From Pseudomaricurvus alcaniphilus (lineage in GTDB: Bacteria > Pseudomonadota > Gammaproteobacteria > Pseudomonadales > Cellvibrionaceae), in contig NZ_JAAOIX010000003.1 of assembly GCF_011440395.1 (NCBI RefSeq), positions 186,001-250,000 of the forward strand: DNA of 64,000 nt, read 5' to 3'. Shown here piece by piece: positions 62,563 to 64,000 of this stretch. The notes under the pieces were generated by a model. The model saw nothing but the letters and a program-made list of their open reading frames with translations. It was not told the origin of the DNA and did no database searches. Made by a program: the position numbers and the translations under genes. Numbering within the stretch: the stretch's first letter is position 1; each line of letters starts with the position of its first letter.

Positions 62563-64000
62563 GACGGCGGGGTACTCTTGTGTTTAGAGGGACGGGATTG
62601 CAACCGCGGCGGCCTGGATTCGGCACTCTCGTGCTCCCCGGTTTCACAGGCGGCAGTATCAGGTTGTACAGGGGACAGTTGCTTGCTGTTGGGTTTGGCA
62701 CTATTGAGTTGGGCATAGTAAAGCTGGCCAACCGCCAGGCCGCCGTCATTGGGCGGCACCCTGGCGTGGCTGAACAGAGGTTGCCCGGTGGCGCGCAAGC
62801 GGGCAGTGACGGCCTCGGTGAGCAGGCGGCTTTGAAACACACCGCCGCTGACAAAGACAGGCAGCTCGGGATAGGTCTCTGCTACGCCGACAATCATATC
62901 TGCCAGGGTGTTGTGAAACGCCGCCGCCAACGCCGCCGCGGGGCGGCCGTTTTGCGCCTGCTGCAGCAGGGCTTCCAGGGTCGGTTGCCAGTCGATAACC
63001 CGGCACTCGCCGGCTGCGGCAATGGTATAGGGCAGGGCATCGGTGACCGCGGCCGCGGCTGCCCGGGATTCCAGCACCATAGCCGCCTCCGCCTCGTAGC
63101 GGTTGCGGTAACACAGCTGCAGCAGCGCTGCCACGCCATCGATCAGGCGGCCGGCGCTGCTGCAGGTGGGGCTGTTGATACCGCGCTCGAGCATGACCTG
63201 CAGGCTGCGCCACTCGGCCGGGCTAAACGCCGCCTGCAAACAGGCGGGAGGGCTGGGCTGCGCGCCGTGCATTTGGTAGAGCAGTGCCAGTGCTGCGCGC
63301 CTCGGTTCGCGTATTGCCTGCTCGCCGCCGGGCAGGCTAAACGGGCGCAAATGGGCGATCCTGGTGACCTTCCCGCCTCCGTCCCAGTGAAAAAATTCGC
63401 CCCCCCAAAGGGAGCCGTCGCTGCCCAGGCCGCTGCCATCCCAGCACACGCCGAGGGCCGGACCGCGATGCTGATGTTCGGCCAGGCAGCTGAAGAAATG
63501 GGCCACATGGTGTTGTACCGGCAGCTCCGGCAGGGTGCTGCTTGCGCACCAGTGGCTGGAGCCATAGTCGGGATGGGCGTCGCGGAGCAGCAGTTGTGGC
63601 CGTTGCTCGAAGCGCTGCTGCAGGCTGGCGATGGTGCCGTGAAAGTGCTGCTGTGACCCTGCGCTGTGCAGGTCACCGATATGCTGGCTGGCTAAAATCC
63701 CTGCGGGCAGGGAAAGCGCGACGCTGCTTTTCAGGTGCCCGCCCAGGGCCAGCATGGGCCCGGCCTCCTGCGCCGGCGCAGATTGCAACAGGTAGGGCGC
63801 CAAGCCGCGACCGGCGCGCAGGGTGACCACCTGCTCGGCAATGACCCGGACCACGGAGTCGTCGAGGCGAGTAGTGATGTCCAGATCGTGCAGCAGTAAC
63901 AGGTCGGCGATCGGGCCGAGCCGGTCCAGGGCAGTGCGGTTGTCGCTGCACAGGGGCTCGCCGCTGGGGTTGCCACTGGTGGCGACCAGCGGCTGCTGGA
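62553..64000 (-). CDS. hypF: Hydrogenase maturation carbamoyltransferase HypF (5' part outside window)
   Basis: The frame is open to the right edge, so only about the last 482 residues are seen. They start in the Sua5/YrdC-like domain (VATSGNPSGEP and the segment LLLLHDLDITTRLDDSVVRV) and continue with the Kae1-like carbamoyltransferase domain (LALGGHLKSSVALSLP, SQHIGDL, HHVAHFFSCLAEH, GVCWDGSGLGSDGSLWGGEF, SGGVFQSRLL). HypF makes carbamoyl-AMP from carbamoyl phosphate and loads HypE. After the normal end (GGLAVGQLYYAQLN) there is an unusual tail of about 50 low-complexity residues. The acylphosphatase and zinc-finger domains lie outside the window. Confidence 0.95.
   Translation of the reverse strand, partial: QQPLVATSGNPSGEPLCSDNRTALDRLGPIADLLLLHDLDITTRLDDSVVRVIAEQVVTLRAGRGLAPYLLQSAPAQEAGPMLALGGHLKSSVALSLPAGILASQHIGDLHSAGSQQHFHGTIASLQQRFEQRPQLLLRDAHPDYGSSHWCASSTLPELPVQHHVAHFFSCLAEHQHRGPALGVCWDGSGLGSDGSLWGGEFFHWDGGGKVTRIAHLRPFSLPGGEQAIREPRRAALALLYQMHGAQPSPPACLQAAFSPAEWRSLQVMLERGINSPTCSSAGRLIDGVAALLQLCYRNRYEAEAAMVLESRAAAAAVTDALPYTIAAAGECRVIDWQPTLEALLQQAQNGRPAAALAAAFHNTLADMIVGVAETYPELPVFVSGGVFQSRLLTEAVTARLRATGQPLFSHARVPPNDGGLAVGQLYYAQLNSAKPNSKQLSPVQPDTAACETGEHESAESRPPRLQSRPSKHKSTPPSCA

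Overview
The window is a 64 kb piece of a GC-rich gammaproteobacterial chromosome. It carries conserved blocks with the gene order seen in the Pseudomonas/Cellvibrio/Halieaceae part of the class: yciV-yciO-scpA-scpB-rluB, queA-tgt-secD-secF beside suhB, and cmoA-cmoB, plus type IV pilus gene pilU, TgpA transglutaminase, a second EF-G and NhaD. I infer a Pseudomonadales/Cellvibrionales-like bacterium, probably marine. I cannot place it more exactly without a search. No rRNA, tRNA, CRISPR array or prophage was seen, and no transposase gene; mobile-type DNA is present only as short non-coding palindromic repeats.

Layout. 1-5.8 kb: the end of a MoxR ATPase gene, then pilU and yjaG, then DUF58 and tgpA, so a normally compact MoxR-DUF58-transglutaminase operon is interrupted. 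5.8-6.35 kb: an intergenic region with a 106 bp three-stem palindrome, found again at 42.8 kb. 6.35-9.1 kb: amtB and an MFS transporter. 9.1-14.1 kb (minus): SpoU methyltransferase, DUF2520 protein, pdxJ, cyclophilin, SH3 protein, YciI protein and a VC0807-type membrane protein. 14.3-18.9 kb (plus): PHP phosphoesterase, yciO, scpA, scpB, rluB. 18.9-23 kb: diguanylate cyclase, CbiM-like permease and a CpxRA-like two-component system. 23-25 kb: a 169 bp MITE-like element, a secreted protein of unknown function, fldB. 25-29.8 kb: cmoBA, a response regulator-TPR/histidine kinase pair, arfB. 29.9-37.8 kb: DUF6351 protein, a stand-alone EF-G, avtA, gdhA, ynfA. 38-45.7 kb: nhaD, an alpha/beta hydrolase, a spondin/ECF sigma/NrsF operon with a recognisable ECF promoter, a class III cyclase and a TPR lipoprotein. 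45.8-50.3 kb: a ferredoxin-reductase-type flavoprotein, a divergent AraC regulator, an omega-amidase and a class V aminotransferase. 50.4-56.9 kb: queA, tgt, secD, secF (yajC is missing), suhB.

The two most notable regions lie on either side of suhB. Between secF and suhB is an exact-consensus sigma-54 promoter. It is followed by about 227 bp with three hairpins, a possible pseudoknot and a strong intrinsic terminator, but no convincing gene: a candidate sigma-54-dependent small RNA with two upstream direct repeats as possible activator sites. Beyond suhB, 57.0-60.0 kb is a repeat island. A composite block (78 bp-unit tandem repeat, 198 bp nested palindrome, 160 bp palindrome, half-palindromes) occurs twice in the same orientation and brackets one small glycine-zipper lipoprotein gene. 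The island ends at the 3' end of a hydrogenase maturation operon hypF-hypC-hypD-hypE (minus strand, hypF running off the right edge). This suggests the organism makes a [NiFe] hydrogenase whose structural genes are outside the window.

Functional themes: RNA modification and translation (queA, tgt, cmoAB, rluB, SpoU, yciO, fusA, arfB), envelope export and stress (secDF, Cpx, ECF/NrsF), nitrogen metabolism (amtB, gdhA, avtA, omega-amidase) and nucleotide/phospho-signalling (GGDEF, class III cyclase, two two-component pairs).
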